Part shown: piece after piece, positions 44,872 to 54,277 of the stretch
Layout: each line of letters begins with the position of its first letter
How positions within the stretch are numbered: the stretch's first letter is position 1
NCBI GenBank assembly: GCA_963724495.1
Contig: CAVRUZ010000002.1
Location: forward strand, 1 to 64,000
Origin: CAVRUZ01 sp963724495
Lineage (GTDB): Bacteria; Actinomycetota; Actinomycetes; Propionibacteriales; DAIQRJ01
Length of the DNA stretch: 64,000 bases
Direction of reading: 5' to 3'
Translations under genes and position numbers: made by a program
The notes under the pieces: model-generated
What the model saw: the letters and a program-made list of their open reading frames with translations, nothing else
Told to the model about the DNA's origin: nothing
The model's database searches: none

Positions 44872-45966
44872 TCACGAGGGCACTTTCCGGGTGAGGGACG
44901 ACACCGGCGGGCTCGCGCCGGCGCCACGGCGCACGACGCCGGGGCGGCGGCCGGTGATTGACGGAGGGACCGCGGTCGAGTGCCGCACCACGAGGTGGGT
45001 GGGCAGCATCGTGACCGAGGTGGTCACCTTGCCCGCGACGATCTCGATCAGCGTGCTGATGGCCTCCCGGCCGGCGACGCCGCCCTGGCTGGCCAGCGTG
45101 GTGAGCGCCGGACGGCAGTAGGTGCCGCCGTCGATGTTGTCCACCCCGATCACGCTCATGTCACCGGGGATCGAGATGCCGCGCTCCTGCAGCCGAAGCA
45201 GCGTGCCGATGGCCACCAGATCGTTGAAGGCGATCGCGGCGGTGCACGGCGTGTTGGCCAGTTCGTCGGCGGCGGTGGCACCGCCTTCCAGCGTCGGGAC
45301 GAACGGGCCGAGGCGGGTGAGCTCGAGTCCGAGCCGGCGGGCCGCGGCCGTCAGGCCGGTCCAGCGCCGCCGGTTCGACCACGACTGCTGCGGGCCGCCG
45401 AGGAAGGCGACGCGTCGGTGTCCGAGCTCGGCCAGGTGCTCGGCCGCCTGGCGCATGCCGTCGCCGGTGTCGAGGGTCACCGAGGCGACGTCGGACAGGT
45501 GCCGGTTGACCAGCACGAGCGGTGCACGTTCGGCGGCCTGCCGGATCCGGTCGTCGGGCAACCGGCTCGACGCCAGGACGAAGCCGTCGACCGCGCGGGC
45601 CAGCCGGCCCAGGTGCCGTGCCTCCGTCTCGGTGTCCTCGTCGGTGTCGGCAAGGACGAGCGTGTAGCCCGCGGCGTCGGCCGCCTTCTCCGCCCCGCGC
45701 ACGATGTCGAAGAAGAACGGGTTGGTGATGTCGGGGACCAGCAGGGCCAGCGTGTGCGAGCGGCCGGACGGCAGCGCACGCGCGGCCGGGTTCGGGCGGT
45801 AGCCCATCTGCTGGGCGGTGGCGAGGATGCGGGCGCGGGTGGTGGCGTTCACGCGGTTGGGCGACGAGAACGCCCTGGAGACCGTGGAGGCGGCTACGCC
45901 GCAGGCCCGCGCCACTTCGTGGATCGTGGGGTAGCGGGGTGGTACGTGGTGCGGGCTCGGGTTCAC
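44872..45966 (-). CDS. LacI-family transcriptional regulator
   Basis: A 364-residue sugar-responsive repressor. The N-terminal helix-turn-helix is TIHEVARACGVAASTVSRA. The hinge helix follows with NPAARALPSGRSHTLALLVP. The periplasmic-binding-protein-like effector domain shows NPFFFDIVRGAEKAA, FVLASSRLPDDRIRQAAE, HRRVAFLGG and VIGVDNIDGG. GTG at 45966 follows AGGAG at five bases. It is the first gene of the minus-strand cluster and is divergent from the epimerase gene. The 16-bp palindrome in the shared promoter is its likely operator. Confidence 0.94.
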   Translation of the reverse strand: MNPSPHHVPPRYPTIHEVARACGVAASTVSRAFSSPNRVNATTRARILATAQQMGYRPNPAARALPSGRSHTLALLVPDITNPFFFDIVRGAEKAADAAGYTLVLADTDEDTETEARHLGRLARAVDGFVLASSRLPDDRIRQAAERAPLVLVNRHLSDVASVTLDTGDGMRQAAEHLAELGHRRVAFLGGPQQSWSNRRRWTGLTAAARRLGLELTRLGPFVPTLEGGATAADELANTPCTAAIAFNDLVAIGTLLRLQERGISIPGDMSVIGVDNIDGGTYCRPALTTLASQGGVAGREAISTLIEIVAGKVTTSVTMLPTHLVVRHSTAVPPSITGRRPGVVRRGAGASPPVSSLTRKVPS

Positions 45967-46145
45967 CTGAGCTCCTAACGGCAGGGATGCTGCCTCGGAC
46001 GGCGGTCGGCCGTTCGGATCGGTCGCGGCGCCGCCGGCCGCGCTGCCTCGGCGTCGTGACGCGTCCCTGGTGCCGCCGCCTCGTGGGTCGGGGAGGCTGC
46101 CGGATCGGGACGCGCGCTGCTCAGATTCTGGGATCCGGCAGGCTT

Positions 46146-46161
46146 TGGCAAGCGCTTGCCA
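46146..46161. promoter_or_regulatory. LacI-type operator
   Basis: TGGCAAGCGCTTGCCA is a perfect 16-bp palindrome with the central CG typical of LacI-family sites. It lies 185 bases before the lacI start and 58 bases before the epimerase ATG. It can therefore control both directions, with the sugar acid or an intermediate as inducer. Confidence 0.85.
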
Positions 46162-46219
46162 TAACGTGAGATTGCCAGGCCGGACAGGCCCGCCCGGCAC
46201 GGAGGGACGGTGGGAGCAG

Positions 46220-47047
46220 ATGTGGACGCTGTCGGGATTCGCCGACGAGATCGATGCCGATCTCGAACGCCAGTGTGAAGTTCTCGCCGATCTCGACATC
46301 GATTACATCGAGTTCCGCAGTGCCTGGGGCATCAACGTGTGCGATCTCGACGACGGTCAGCTCGACCGCGTCGAAGCGGTACTGGCCGAGTACGACATCG
46401 CCATGTCCTCGGTGGGCAGCCCGATCGGCAAGATCCGCGTCGACCAGGATTTCGATGCCCATCTGCAGCGGTTCGACCGGGCGCTCAGGGTGGCCCAGCG
46501 GTTCCAGGCGCCCTACCTCCGGCTGTTCTCGTTCTACCCGCCCGAGGGAGAAGACGTCGCACAGCACCGCGACGAGGTCATGCGCCGGATGAGTGCTCTC
46601 GCCGCGCACGCCAAGGCCTACGACGTGGTGTTGCTGCACGAGAACGAGAAGGAGATCTACGGCGACATCCCAGCGCGTTGTGTCGATCTCGTCACCTCGG
46701 TTGGCTCGGAGAACCTCAAGCTGGCCTGGGATGCAGCCAACTTCGTGCAGTGCGGGATCCGTCCGTTCACGCAGGGCTACGACGCCCTCCGGCCGCACAC
46801 GGTGTACATCCAGGTGAAGGACGCGCTGCTGGCTGACGGTTCGGTGGTACCGGCCGGCGAGGGCGACGGTGAGTGGCCGGAGACCATCGACGCGCTCAAG
46901 AACGACGGCTTCGACGGGTTCTTCTCCATGGAACCGCACCTGGCCATGGCCGGGCACTCCGGCGGCTTCTCCGGCGCGGAGCTGTTCACCAAGGCGACCC
47001 GCGCATTCACCGGTCTGCTGAGCGAGCGGGGGATCGAGTTCCGCTGA
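46220..47047 (+). CDS. sugar phosphate isomerase/epimerase (AP endonuclease-2 fold)
   Basis: A 275-residue TIM-barrel protein of the xylose-isomerase-like family. It has SGFADEIDADLERQCEVLAD, YIEFRSAWGINVCDLDDGQ, LLHENEKEIYGD with metal-ligand Glu, LAWDAANFVQCG and FFSMEPHLAMAGHSGGF. These enzymes epimerise or isomerise keto sugars or dehydrate inositol derivatives; the substrate is unknown. GGGAG lies four bases before the ATG. It starts the plus-strand arm of the LacI-controlled cluster and is followed by a Gfo/Idh dehydrogenase. Confidence 0.9.
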   Translation: MWTLSGFADEIDADLERQCEVLADLDIDYIEFRSAWGINVCDLDDGQLDRVEAVLAEYDIAMSSVGSPIGKIRVDQDFDAHLQRFDRALRVAQRFQAPYLRLFSFYPPEGEDVAQHRDEVMRRMSALAAHAKAYDVVLLHENEKEIYGDIPARCVDLVTSVGSENLKLAWDAANFVQCGIRPFTQGYDALRPHTVYIQVKDALLADGSVVPAGEGDGEWPETIDALKNDGFDGFFSMEPHLAMAGHSGGFSGAELFTKATRAFTGLLSERGIEFR

Positions 47048-47155
47048 GGCAGCGCCGCCGCACATGCCACTCCGGCGTGAATCGCAGAAGCGACCGCCAG
47101 GCTGGTTCCCATCCACGGACTAGCGGTATCCATCCACTGACAGGGGATTCGGCAG

Positions 47156-48308
47156 ATGCGCTTTGCCATCGTCGGGTGCGGGGTCATCGGGGCCCTGCAC
47201 GCCAAGATCGTCCAGACCATGCCCGACACCGAGGTCGTCGCACTTGTCGACCCCGTTGCCGCCCAACGTGAACGGGTCGCCTCCCACGTCGGGTTGCCCG
47301 AGACCGGAGAGGTGCACGTCGAGCGTCTCGCCGACGCGCTGAACAGCCGTGAGATCGACGCAGTCGCGGTGTGCACTCCCAGCGGTCGGCACGCCGAGGT
47401 CGCGATCGAGGCGCTGGCGCACGGCAAACATGTGTTGATCGAGAAGCCGGTCGACGTCTCCACCGCCGCCGCGCGCCGGATCAAGGCAGCGCAACATGAA
47501 GCGAAGCGGACCGTCGGCGTCATCAGCCAGCACCGCTTCGATCCCGGCAACATGGCGATTCGCGGCCGCCGTCGACGACGGGCGGTTCGGCCGGGTGGTC
47601 GCCGCGCAGGCAACGGTCCCGTGGTGGCGGAGCCAGCAGTACTACGACTCCGGTGCCTGGCGCGGCACCTGGGCGCTCGACGGCGGCGGCTCCCTGATGA
47701 ACCAGGGCGTGCACACCGTCGACCTGCTCACCTGGTTCCTCGGCGAGCCGGTCGAGGTGTTCGCCTGGAGCGCCACCTCGGCACACGAGCGCATCGAGGT
47801 GGAGGACGTCGCGGTTGCGACCGTCCGGTTCGAATCCGGCGCGCTGGCCACGATCCTGGCCACCACGGCCTGCAACCCGGGCACGGGCACCGAGATCCAC
47901 GTGATGGGCGACCAGGGCAACGCGATCGTCGTCAACGACCGGCTCACCCACTTCGTCACCACCGCGGAGCACGCCCAGGACGGCCGGCTCGCCGACGTGC
48001 ACGAGTCGGAGGAGGCCCGGTTCACCGAGACCGACACCACCGGCGGGACGGCGGCGTCCAGCGATCCGACCGCGGTCCGTGGACAGCACAATCGCCAGTA
48101 CCTCTACAGCAACGCCCACGCGCGGCAGTACCGCGACTTCGTCGACGCCGTGGCCGGAGAGCGTCCGCCGAAGGTCGGTCTGGACGACGGCGAGCGGGCC
48201 CTGGCGCTCGTCCGCGCGGTGTACGAGTCGCAGGCCGCGGGCGGGCCGGTGAAGTTCGCCGATGTCCTGGCGTCGCCGTACGAGGCGCCCGGGGCCGCCC
48301 CCGCCTGA
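47156..48308 (+). CDS. Gfo/Idh/MocA-family dehydrogenase (apparent frameshift)
   Basis: An NAD(P)-dependent sugar or inositol dehydrogenase of about 384 residues. The first part has MRFAIVGCGVIGALHAKIV, AVAVCTPSGRHAEVAIEAL and the catalytic E-K-P (HVLIEKPVDVS). The second part, in another frame from about 47545, has FGRVVAAQATVPWWRSQQYY, WALDGGGSLMNQGVHTVDLL and the end YRDFVDAVAGERPPKV. Dropping one C from CCC at 47543-47545 joins the frames. It lies 108 bases after the epimerase gene and probably belongs to the same LacI-controlled transcript. Confidence 0.9.
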
Positions 48309-48412
48309 CCGGTCGGGCGGGAGTTCGCATCCCGCTGCTGTCGTAGGCTCGGCAGACCACCCCGGGGAACGCAAGCTCCGCTGGGCCGTTGTCTCAGCGA
48401 TTGGAGGTCGTT

Positions 48413-49150
48413 GTGGTCAGTGCCCCCGCCGGCGTGCAGCACCAGTTGCTCGAACTGCAGAGCGTGGACACCAGCTTGGCCCAGACCGACTACAAGAAGC
48501 AGAACCTCCCCGACGCCGTGCGCCTCCGGGAGTTGAGCAACACCCTCGCCGAACGGCAGGCCGACCTCGCCCGCGCGAAGACTCACGCGCACGACCTGTC
48601 GCTGGAACAGGCCAAGGCCGACAACGACGTGGAGCTCGTCCGGGCCCGTCGCGACCGCGACCAGGCGAGGCTCGACGCCGGCCAGGGATCGGCCAAGGAC
48701 CTGAGCAACCTGATGCACGAGGTCGAGACCCTCAGCCGGCGTCAGTCCGAACTCGAGGACGTCGAGCTCGAGATCATGGAGCGGCTGGAGTCGGCCCGCG
48801 AACTCGTGGACTCGCTCACCAGCAAGGTCGACGAGCTCTCGGTCCAGCGGGCGGACCTGCGCACGCGCGTCGACCAGCAGACCGCCGACCTCGACTCCGA
48901 CGTGGCCCGGCTCGCGGCCGCGCGGGCGGGCATGCTGCCCGAGCTGCCGCCGGACCTGCTCGCGCTCTACGAACGGATCCGCACGTCGATGAACGGTGCT
49001 GGCGTGGGCGCGGCTGCGCTGCGCCAGGGCCGCTGCGAGGGCTGCCGCATGCCGCTGGCGCCGACCGAGCTCGCCCGCATCTCCAGCCTCGGCGACGACG
49101 CGGTCGTGCAGTGCGACGAATGCCGGCGCATCCTCGTTCGGGTCGGGTGA
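48413..49150 (+). CDS. zinc-ribbon coiled-coil protein (DUF164/CT398 type)
   Basis: A 245-residue protein made of a long antiparallel coiled coil (about residues 10-170, with LRELSNTLAERQADLARAK and LEDVELEIMERLESARELVD) and a C-terminal zinc ribbon (C-x-x-C in GRCEGCRMPL and C-x-x-C in QCDECRRIL). GTG at 48413 follows GGAGG at five bases, so I prefer it to the TTG eight codons earlier. The orthologue also precedes RNase H in M. tuberculosis. A function in nucleic acid or envelope processes has been proposed but not shown. Confidence 0.92.
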   Translation: MVSAPAGVQHQLLELQSVDTSLAQTDYKKQNLPDAVRLRELSNTLAERQADLARAKTHAHDLSLEQAKADNDVELVRARRDRDQARLDAGQGSAKDLSNLMHEVETLSRRQSELEDVELEIMERLESARELVDSLTSKVDELSVQRADLRTRVDQQTADLDSDVARLAAARAGMLPELPPDLLALYERIRTSMNGAGVGAAALRQGRCEGCRMPLAPTELARISSLGDDAVVQCDECRRILVRVG

Positions 49151-49160
49151 GCTGCTTTTC

Positions 49161-49655
49161 ATGCGGGTGATCGTCGAAGCCGACGGGGGAGCGCGAGGGA
49201 ACCCGGGACCGGCCGCGTACGGGGCGGTGCTCCGTGACGCCGACTCCCACGACGTGCTCGGCGAGGCGTTCGAGACCATCGGCAACGACACGAACAATGT
49301 CGCCGAGTACCGCGGCCTGATCGCCGGCCTGCAGCTGGCCGGTGCCCTGGCGCCGGAGGCGAGGGTCGAGGTCCGGATGGACTCGAAGCTGGTGATCGAG
49401 CAGATGGCGGGCCGGTGGAAGATCAAGCACCCGTCGATGCGCCCGCTTGCCGTCGCGGCTCGCGCGCTGGCCCGCCAGGTCGACACCTGGACCTGGATCC
49501 CGCGAGCAGAGAACAAGGCGGCCGATGCGCTGGTGAACGCGGCACTAGACGGCAAGCCCCAACAACCGCCGCCGAGCCTCGCCCGGGCAAGGGCGGACAA
49601 GCAGGCGGCTGGCCGAGGACGAGGGTCTCGACCGGCTCTTCTGAGCCGCCCGTGA
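49161..49655 (+). CDS. ribonuclease HI (single domain)
   Basis: A 164-residue RNase H, which cuts RNA in RNA-DNA hybrids. Catalytic residues appear in EADGGARGNPGPAAYG (Asp), NNVAEYRGLIAGL (Glu), VRMDSKLVIEQM (Asp) and ENKAADALVN (the DEDD fourth position). In mycobacteria and many actinomycetes this domain is fused to a CobC-like acid phosphatase; here the protein ends after a short basic tail and no phosphatase follows. The ATG is ten bases after the zinc-ribbon gene. Confidence 0.9.
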   Translation: MRVIVEADGGARGNPGPAAYGAVLRDADSHDVLGEAFETIGNDTNNVAEYRGLIAGLQLAGALAPEARVEVRMDSKLVIEQMAGRWKIKHPSMRPLAVAARALARQVDTWTWIPRAENKAADALVNAALDGKPQQPPPSLARARADKQAAGRGRGSRPALLSRP

Positions 49656-49672
49656 GGGTGCTGCCGGCCTTC

Positions 49673-50644
49673 TTAGACCACCGACACCTCGAGCGACGTC
49701 GTGTGTCCCGGAATCGGCATGGCCGCGACCTCCGCTTCGGCGGCCGCAAGCACGTCGTCGGCCAGTGGCTCGGGCACGCGGACGTGCACCTGTCCGCCAC
49801 GGCGGGCCCAGGCACCGATCATCCGTCCGTCATGGACCAGCCCATGCGGATGGAAGTAGTCCGTGCACGGCGGTCGCTGTCGCTGACCCGGCCCGACGAA
49901 GGTGAGCGTGCGGTCCTGACCGAAGATCCGCAGCTCGCCCGGCGGGAGGAACCTCGTCCCGACGGCGGGTGACGCGGATCGGAGCTCCTCCTCGTCCTCG
50001 GCGAGGATCCAGGCGCCGGTCGTCCCGACGGTCACCGGGATCAGCTGGTCGGCGACGAACGCCCACGTGCGCCTTCCGTCCGCGGGGGTGAGCCCCGCCC
50101 ACCAGGCGAAGGCGTTGGGCGTCGTGGGCCCGAACGCGTGGATGTGCCGTCGGCACAGTTCCACCCGGGCCTCGTACGGATCGACCTCCGGCGCCACGAT
50201 CTCGCGGACGTACAGGGCGCTCGTCGTCCACCGCAGAGCGATCCGGCCACTCGCGGCGGCGTCCCGCAGGCCGGGGAAGCTGCTGTCGCGCACCTCCCGG
50301 CCGTCGAGGAGCTTGCAGATGTGATCCGCGTTCCGCTCGATCTCCTGCCGGCGATCGGGGTCGAACGGCAGCCGGCCAATGGTGAACACCCCGAAGTCGT
50401 CCAACGGGACGATGTGTACGGCTCCCCTCGGGCTGTAGACCTGCGCCAGCCCCGGCGCCTCCCAGGCCGACGGTTCGCAGTCGGCGACGCGCGCATGCAG
50501 TGAGATCAGGCCGTCCCGCGGGCCGGAGTCCTGCAGGGCATAGCGCGCGGCCCGCACGTACTCGCCGGGCGGGAGCCGGGTCACCAGGTGGTGCACCGCC
50601 AGCCGGTAGGCGACGGCCTGCTGCGGCGTCACGGCGAGCGACAC
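49673..50644 (-). CDS. winged-helix DNA-binding domain protein (HTH_42)
   Basis: A 323-residue protein of the AlkZ/YcaQ-like winged-helix family. Marks are VTRLPPGEYVRAARYALQDS, RGAVHIVPLDDFGVFTIG, LCRRHIHAFGPTTPNAFAWW and FLPPGELRIFGQDRTLTF. Relatives act as DNA glycosylases on crosslinks or alkylated bases, or as uncharacterised proteins. The QxQ/QxD glycosylase motif is not clear to me, so function stays open. GTG start lies 12 bases after the MFS stop, so the two form an operon. Confidence 0.85.
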   Translation of the reverse strand: MSLAVTPQQAVAYRLAVHHLVTRLPPGEYVRAARYALQDSGPRDGLISLHARVADCEPSAWEAPGLAQVYSPRGAVHIVPLDDFGVFTIGRLPFDPDRRQEIERNADHICKLLDGREVRDSSFPGLRDAAASGRIALRWTTSALYVREIVAPEVDPYEARVELCRRHIHAFGPTTPNAFAWWAGLTPADGRRTWAFVADQLIPVTVGTTGAWILAEDEEELRSASPAVGTRFLPPGELRIFGQDRTLTFVGPGQRQRPPCTDYFHPHGLVHDGRMIGAWARRGGQVHVRVPEPLADDVLAAAEAEVAAMPIPGHTTSLEVSVV

Positions 50645-50656
50645 GTGGGCGGGCCC

Positions 50657-51982
50657 CTAGTCGAGCGGGTGCGCGATCTCGTCCTGCGGCAGCTTCGCCC
50701 ACAAGATCGCGATGATCGCGACCACCAACGGGACGATCCCGGCGATGACGAAGGTGGTGCGCAGCCCGATCGCCGACGACACCGGGCCGGCCAGCGCCAT
50801 CGAGACCGGCATCAGGCTCACCGACACGAAGAAGTCGAGCGAGGCGACGCGGCCGAGCAGATGCGGCGGGACCCGCCTCTGCAGCAGCGTTCCCCAGATG
50901 ACCATCGGGGCGGAGAACAGCGCACCCACGACGAAGGCACGACACGACGACGACCCAGACGTGCTCGGCGCGACCGATGATCACGAACGGCAGGCACCCG
51001 AGTCCCCAACCCAGGTTCATCAGCGTGAGGTAGCGGCGTGGGAGCTTCACCGAGGCCATGGCCATCGAGCCCAACGCTCCGCCGATGCCGAACGCCGCCA
51101 TCACCATCGCGTGGTCGACCGGGGCCACCACCGAGGCGGTCCTTGATCAGGAACGGGATCAGCACCTCGAACGGGCCCATCATCACGAGGATCATCAGTG
51201 ACGCGAACAGCAGCGTCGCGAGCAGCCACGGCGTGCGCACCATGTAGACGAAGCCCTCGCGAATATCTCGCAAGCGCCGACACGACCGGGTGGGCCGGAG
51301 CAGATTCGGCAAGGTCTCGACGGACGGGCGTCTTCGGCACGATCGCAAGCGCCAACAGGCCGGCGAGTGAGGCCGCGGCAGCCACGGCCAGTGCGGCTCC
51401 AGAGGACGCCATCCCGACTACTGCGCCAGCGACTCCTGGCCCGATCGCCTGGCCGATGGTGGGCCGGACCATTCCTTCGAACCCGTTGACTGCCAGCAGT
51501 TCGGACTCGTCGACGAGGGAAGGTAACCAAGCCGAGTAGGCGGGGTAGTAGAACGCCATGCCCATGCCGGCGACGAACGACACGACCGCGAGGTGCCAGA
51601 TCTCGGTGACGTCGGCGATCGACAGCGCTGCCACGGTCGCCATGCCGACGAGTTCGACCGCGGCGACGAAGAGCAGGATCAGCTTCTGCGGGATCCGGTC
51701 GGCGACGACCCCGCCGAGCAGGGCGGGCAGCACCACGCCGACGGCGGCGGCGGTCGCCACGATCGAGTACTGCGCCGGTCCACCGCCGATCCGGATGACC
51801 TCCCAGACCAGCGCGACGACCCACACGCCCGAGGCGAACGACGAGAAGACCAGTGCCACTGCAAGCCGCCGGTAGGCGGAGTTGCGGAACGGCCGGAGCG
51901 CCCTGGGGAGTCGCGAGGGGGTACCGGTCTCGGTGGCGGGCGTGTTGGGATCGGCCGCTGTCTCGGCCAACGATTCCGACAC
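50657..51982 (-). CDS. MFS transporter (three apparent frameshifts)
   Basis: A major facilitator of about 440 residues whose pieces lie in changing frames. Residues from the GTG at 51982 (GAGGAG eight bases upstream) run through RLAVALVFSSFASGVWVVAL and YYPAYSAWLPSLVDESELL. Shifts follow near 51275, 51135 and 50945. The end contains MVIWGTLLQRRVPPHLLGRV and a polar DEIAHPLD tail. All three shifts equal one extra base. The 12-helix plan and the family loop RVPPHLLGRVAS are intact when joined. Substrate unknown; relatives include MdfA/enterobactin-exporter-like MFS. Confidence 0.85.
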
Positions 51983-52146
51983 GGGGATCACTCCTCGAAG
52001 TAGTACGGCGATGTGAACCAATAGACCACCGATGTGGCCGGAACTCATCGGCAATTAGCTGGGGCCGCCTGCTGCCGCCGCCGTCAGATCACCGTCCGCC
52101 GCAAAGCCTCGGTCGTCAGTCTCCCCTGGATCGCCGACAGGATCAT

Positions 52147-53379
52147 CTAGAGAGACGCCAACCGTTCGATCAGGTGGACGCGCTCGACCTGGTTGCCGCA
52201 GAGCGAGATCGCCGATGCGTAGGCCACGCGGGCACCGGCGGCATCGCCGGAGCGGCGCAGCAACTCGGCACGAACCGCAGGGAGCCGGTGCGAGCTCGGC
52301 AGTTGCTCGTCGAGACCGGCCAGCATGGCGATTCCCGCAGACGCTCCGTCGGCCTCGGCGACCGCGACCGCTCGGTTGAGCCGCACGACCGGGGAACCGG
52401 TGATCTCGTCCAATCGGGCGTAGGCATCGGCGATGAGTCGCCAGTCGGTGTCCTCGGGGGTGTCGGCCGCGTCATGCAGCGCCGCGATGAGTGCCTGCAG
52501 CCGAAGCTCCTCGGCGTACCCCTCGGTCGGGCGCAAGGCCATGAGCAGGTCCAGCCCGACTGCGATCTCGTCGTGGTGCCAGCGCTTGCGGTCCTGGTCG
52601 GCCAGCAGCACCAGCCGGCCGTCGACGGATCTCGCGTCCCGCCTGGCGAACTGCAGCACCATGAGCGCGAGGAGCGCCTTGATCACGTCACGACCGGGCA
52701 GCAGGTCGTCGAGCAGCCGGCCGAGCCGGATCGCCTCCGCCGCCAGGTCAGCGCGGAACAGCGTTGCGCCAACGCCGGGCGCGTAGCCGGCCGTGAAGCC
52801 CAGGTAGGCGGCCCGGACGGCGGAGTCGATGCGGTCGTCGAGTGCGTCGGCCGACGGAACCGAGAACGGGATGGCCGAGGCGACGATCTTCTTCTTCGCC
52901 CTGGTGATCCGCGCCGCCATCGTCGGCTCGCTGACGAGGAAGAGCCGGGCGATCTCGGATGTCCCCACACCGAGAACCAGCCTCAAAGCCAGTGCGGCCT
53001 GGGCTTCGGGAGCGAGGGCCGGATGGCAGGTCATGAACACGAGCCGAAGCCGGTCGTCGCCGATGTCACCTGCTGCCTCCACGTCGTCCTCGCTCCCGGG
53101 CTCGCGCAGCAGTTCCTCCACCACGAGCAGAGGAACCTTCCGGCGCGCCACGTTCTCCGCCTTGAGCAGGTCCAGCCCGCGGTTCCGGGCCGTGGTCAGC
53201 AGCCACGCCGGCGGGTTGTCAGGGACGCCGTCGGCCGGCCAGCGCGCCGCCGCTCGCGCGAACGCGTCTGCCAGGCAGTCCTCGGCCAGGTCGACCCTGC
53301 GGAACTGCCGGACCAGCAACGCGAGCAACCTGCCCCAGTGGTCGCGCATCGCTTCGTCGAGCGCATCGTCAATCAGCAA
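52147..53379 (-). CDS. ECF42-type sigma factor with C-terminal DUF6596 extension
   Basis: A 410-residue extracytoplasmic-function sigma factor. Region 2 is seen in LLALLVRQFRRVDLAEDCLA and WLLTTARNRGLDLLKAENVA, region 4 in LVLGVGTSEIARLFLVSEPT and MAARITRAKKKI. A long C-terminal extension (about residues 180-410, TPR-like) includes LLLADQDRKRWHHDEI and SPVVRLNRAVAVAE. No anti-sigma gene is present; ECF42 factors are known to be linked to DGPF genes, as here. The start is uncertain: TTG at 53379 overlaps the upstream YCII gene. Confidence 0.9.
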   Translation of the reverse strand: MLIDDALDEAMRDHWGRLLALLVRQFRRVDLAEDCLADAFARAAARWPADGVPDNPPAWLLTTARNRGLDLLKAENVARRKVPLLVVEELLREPGSEDDVEAAGDIGDDRLRLVFMTCHPALAPEAQAALALRLVLGVGTSEIARLFLVSEPTMAARITRAKKKIVASAIPFSVPSADALDDRIDSAVRAAYLGFTAGYAPGVGATLFRADLAAEAIRLGRLLDDLLPGRDVIKALLALMVLQFARRDARSVDGRLVLLADQDRKRWHHDEIAVGLDLLMALRPTEGYAEELRLQALIAALHDAADTPEDTDWRLIADAYARLDEITGSPVVRLNRAVAVAEADGASAGIAMLAGLDEQLPSSHRLPAVRAELLRRSGDAAGARVAYASAISLCGNQVERVHLIERLASL

Positions 53380-53725
53380 AGGGATCCCACACCGGCCGGA
53401 TCTCCAGCGTGTAGTCCTCGGGCAACAGGGTGAGCAGGTCGACGAGCACGTCGAGATCCGGTGTCTCGACGACATAGAAGCCGCCCAGCTGCTCGGTGGC
53501 CTCGGCGAACGGTCCGTCGGAAAGCAGGGGTCGGTTGCCGTCCCGGCGCACCGTGGTCGCGACATCGGCACCGGTGAGGGCCTCGCCGCCGAGCAGGGCG
53601 CAGCCGGCCCGTTCCTCGACCGCGCGGGAGAACGCGTGGTGCTGATCGAGCCCGACCTTCTGTTCCTCCGGGGTGAGGTCGTTCCACTCCCGCACGCCGC
53701 CGAACATCAACACGACCGACTTCAT
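53369..53725 (-). CDS. YCII/DGPF-domain protein
   Basis: A 118-residue YCII-fold protein. It has LMFGGVREWNDLTPEEQKVG, ALLGGEALTGADVATTVR, the signature SDGPFAEATEQLGGFYVVET and a C-terminal LEIRPVWDPFAD. DGPF proteins accompany ECF42 sigma factors and may sense or convert a small molecule. Its start shares one base with the upstream YCII stop (TGATG), and its end overlaps the sigma factor start. Confidence 0.93.
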   Translation of the reverse strand: MKSVVLMFGGVREWNDLTPEEQKVGLDQHHAFSRAVEERAGCALLGGEALTGADVATTVRRDGNRPLLSDGPFAEATEQLGGFYVVETPDLDVLVDLLTLLPEDYTLEIRPVWDPFAD

Positions 53726-54141
53726 CAGCCGGGGCCCGACCCTGCTGCGACGCCGGCCTCGGCGGGATCCGCTGCGGCGGCGTCGGGGTCGCTCATGCAG
53801 GCGCGGACCTCCACGCCGCCCTGGCCGGCGATGAGACCGCAGAGGTCGAGCAGGTCGTCGAGGTCGCTGCTGCGGACGAGATAGAACCCGGTCAGCTGCT
53901 CGACGGTCTCGGCGTAGGGACCGTCGGTGACGGCGATCGCACCCCTGTCACCGCGGACGGTCTTGGCCGTGCGCGAGTGGGCAAGTTCGGCTCCGTTGAC
54001 GAACTCGTGTCCACGCTCCAGCAGGAGCCGCGAGAACTCGCGGTGCCGGTCGTAGATGGTCTCGCGATACTCCTGCGTGGCTTGCTCCCACGACTCCTCG
54101 TCGTCGGGCAGCAGGATCGCGTACAGAACGCTTGCACTCAT
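53725..54141 (-). CDS. YCII/DGPF-domain protein
   Basis: A 138-residue protein of the same family as its downstream neighbour. It has YAILLPDDEESWEQATQEYR, REFSRLLLERGHEFVNGAEL and the signature TDGPYAETVEQLTGFYLVRS, with Tyr in place of the Phe of DGPF. The C-terminal 20 residues are Ala-rich. It begins the three-gene unit YCII-YCII-sigma. The ATG at 54141 has GGAGG about nine bases upstream. Confidence 0.9.
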   Translation of the reverse strand: MSASVLYAILLPDDEESWEQATQEYRETIYDRHREFSRLLLERGHEFVNGAELAHSRTAKTVRGDRGAIAVTDGPYAETVEQLTGFYLVRSSDLDDLLDLCGLIAGQGGVEVRACMSDPDAAAADPAEAGVAAGSGPG

Positions 54142-54277
54142 GGTTCCTCCGCTGGATGGTCGGGGCCACGGTCGCACGTGGCGGACACGTGACCGCGACG
54201 TGCCTCGCAACCTATGACGACGAGCGCCCGACGAAATCGACAGCCCGGCCCAACCGGAGAGGACGGCTAAGGTGAGC

